DNA from: Candidatus Zipacnadia bacterium
Lineage (GTDB): Bacteria; Armatimonadota; Zipacnadia; Zipacnadales; Zipacnadaceae
Length of the DNA stretch: 6,138 nucleotides
Direction: 5' to 3'
Assembly: GCA_029821415.1 (NCBI GenBank)
Contig: JALGTJ010000108.1
Span: 1-6,138 of the forward strand
Part shown: positions 5,632 to 6,138 of the stretch, piece by piece
Position numbering within the stretch: the first letter of the stretch is position 1
Layout: the number at the start of each line of letters is the position of its first letter
Translations under genes and position numbers: made by a program
The notes under the pieces: generated by a model
Told to the model about the DNA's origin: nothing
Seen by the model: the letters and a program-made list of their open reading frames with translations, nothing else
Databases searched by the model: none

Positions 5632-5655
5632 CAGCAGCGGTTCGATCGACTGCTG
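5632..5655. repeat. Short inverted repeat CAGCAG/CTGCTG around TCGATCGA
   Basis: CAGCAG (5632-5637) and CTGCTG (5650-5655) form a 6-pair stem with a 12-base loop holding the self-complementary TCGATCGA (5642-5649). It lies between the divergent rhodanese and padR genes. It could be an operator or a leader hairpin of the minus-strand transcript; nothing else supports either role. Confidence 0.3.
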
Positions 5656-5700
5656 GTTACTCTTATCATTGCCTAAATCAGAATAAATTCCAGTTGGGGG

Positions 5701-5729
5701 TTTACAAAGCCACTATACTGTGGTATACT
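5701..5729 (+). promoter_or_regulatory. Sigma70-type promoter for the PadR gene
   Basis: TTTACA (5701-5706) and TATACT (5724-5729) are separated by exactly 17 bases, and each differs from the sigma70 consensus at one position. A second TATACT lies at 5714-5719. The predicted start, near 5736, gives a leader of about 23 bases. On the minus strand the same AT-rich stretch offers TATAGT (5717 to 5712) with a weak -35 ATTACA (5740 to 5735), so a divergent promoter for the rhodanese is conceivable. Confidence 0.6.
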
Positions 5730-5730
5730 A

Positions 5731-5749
5731 TATGTGTAATTAACACATA
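5731..5749. promoter_or_regulatory. Palindromic operator, probable PadR binding site
   Basis: TATGTGT (5731-5737) and ACACATA (5743-5749) are perfect inverted halves around AATTA. The ATGT...ACAT core resembles the known PadR-family operator (ATGT-N8-ACAT), here with a spacing of 9. It begins just after the -10 box, covers the predicted transcription start and ends 9 bases before the padR start codon, so a bound dimer would block transcription. This suggests autorepression, by inference from position and family habit. Confidence 0.55.
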
Positions 5750-5758
5750 GATGATAAG

Positions 5759-6109
5759 ATGAGAAGAAGAGTCGGCCGACAACTTGGCGGGGTTCGATGG
5801 GGGCAGATCGCTCAGCAATTAAGCGGCACGGCCAGTCATGGCTATCAGCTTGCCGAAGAGGCTAATCAACTGGGGCTGGCCGAGACAATTATTGAGCCGG
5901 CGGCAGTCTATCGCTGCCTGCGCGCATTGGAAGCTGATGGCTGTGTAGTGTCCGACTGGGATACAACGGGCAGCGGCCCAGCCCGGCGGGTTTACCGACT
6001 TACGGAAATCGGCATGCAGCGGCTCTCGGGCTGGGCGGACGTTATCGGCCAGCGGGTGCAGGCGCTATCAAACTTCGTTGAATTATGCCGTCAGTTGAGG
6101 CCAGGCTAA
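5759..6109 (+). CDS. PadR-family winged-helix transcriptional regulator
   Basis: This is a 116-residue one-domain regulator that should bind DNA as a dimer in the cytoplasm. The PadR signature is clear: S-H-G-Y-Q-L-A-E-E (26-34), then AAVYRCLRALEADGCVVSDW (48-67) for the recognition helix and start of the wing, then GPARRVYRLTEIGMQRL (73-89), the family's pARR-x-Y-x-LT-x-x-G motif. The C-terminal helix (about 90-113) is the usual dimerisation helix, short here, as in the small PadR subfamily. ATG 5759 is the only start giving this frame near the motif; an ATG at 5751 stops at once. No good Shine-Dalgarno precedes it. PadR proteins commonly repress themselves and adjacent transporter or stress genes in response to small hydrophobic or phenolic ligands. 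The ligand here is unknown. A well-matched promoter and palindrome lie immediately upstream. Confidence 0.88.
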   Translation: MRRRVGRQLGGVRWGQIAQQLSGTASHGYQLAEEANQLGLAETIIEPAAVYRCLRALEADGCVVSDWDTTGSGPARRVYRLTEIGMQRLSGWADVIGQRVQALSNFVELCRQLRPG

Positions 6110-6130
6110 TAATTGGTTTGCCAGGCTCGT

Positions 6131-6138
6131 AGAGGAGT
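6131..6138 (+). promoter_or_regulatory. Shine-Dalgarno of a gene beyond the right edge
   Basis: AGAGGAG at 6131-6137 is a near-perfect ribosome binding site, 22 bases after the padR stop, with no start codon before the window ends. It suggests that a second gene is co-transcribed with padR and is a likely target of its control. The inference rests on this motif alone. Confidence 0.4.

Overview
The window is a bacterial chromosomal segment, moderately GC-rich, carrying the housekeeping pair dnaG-rpoD followed by a small membrane/sulfur-type gene pair and a divergent PadR-family regulator. The compact primary sigma factor framework, the dnaG-rpoD operon without rpsU, and a GTAG-headed palindromic repeat rich in GGCGTC/GGCGAG cores suggest an uncultured or deeply branching lineage. 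An Armatimonadota-like bacterium is my best guess, held weakly; nothing in the window fixes the phylum.

Layout. Bases 1-431 hold no convincing gene. A rho-independent terminator (77-110, + strand) probably ends a gene lying mostly left of the window. A nested inverted-repeat element (200-332) surrounds two GTAG-headed hairpins (241-289). DNA primase dnaG (432-2441) is followed after 5 bases by the primary sigma factor rpoD (2447-4519, TTG start). After a 60-base gap with no clear terminator, two minus-strand genes converge on rpoD: a membrane-anchored rhodanese (5535 to 5027) and a DoxX/MauE-type four-helix membrane protein (5030 to 4580). They overlap by ATGA, and each is broken by a frameshift in its middle. 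A 223-base intergenic region (5536-5758) holds a good promoter, a 7-5-7 palindromic operator and a possible 26-codon ORF. It is followed by the PadR-type regulator (5759-6109, +). A strong Shine-Dalgarno sequence at the right edge suggests another + strand gene just beyond the window.

The outstanding feature is in rpoD. About 327 residues (2813-3793) of bacterial Ig-like (Big_5/SbsA-type) repeats, normally found in secreted and surface proteins, sit in frame between sigma region 1.2 and region 2.1. This is the place where E. coli sigma70 carries its non-conserved region. The insert is three domain lengths long but circularly permuted: it starts with the second half of one Ig-like domain, runs through two whole domains, and ends with the first half of another. 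The two half-domains complement each other across a single hairpin loop, so the array could fold with its termini side by side. Removing it leaves a 363-residue sigma factor with a canonical GD-EEA junction, close in size to Bacillus SigA.

How the genes work together: DnaG primes replication and RpoD directs housekeeping transcription, the usual macromolecular-synthesis pairing. The rhodanese-DoxX pair would act at the membrane on sulfane sulfur or thiol redox chemistry if intact. The PadR repressor probably controls itself and the gene beyond the right edge, and possibly the divergent pair. Because one window holds an in-frame insertion and two mid-gene frameshifts, sequence or assembly error should be excluded before biological conclusions are drawn.
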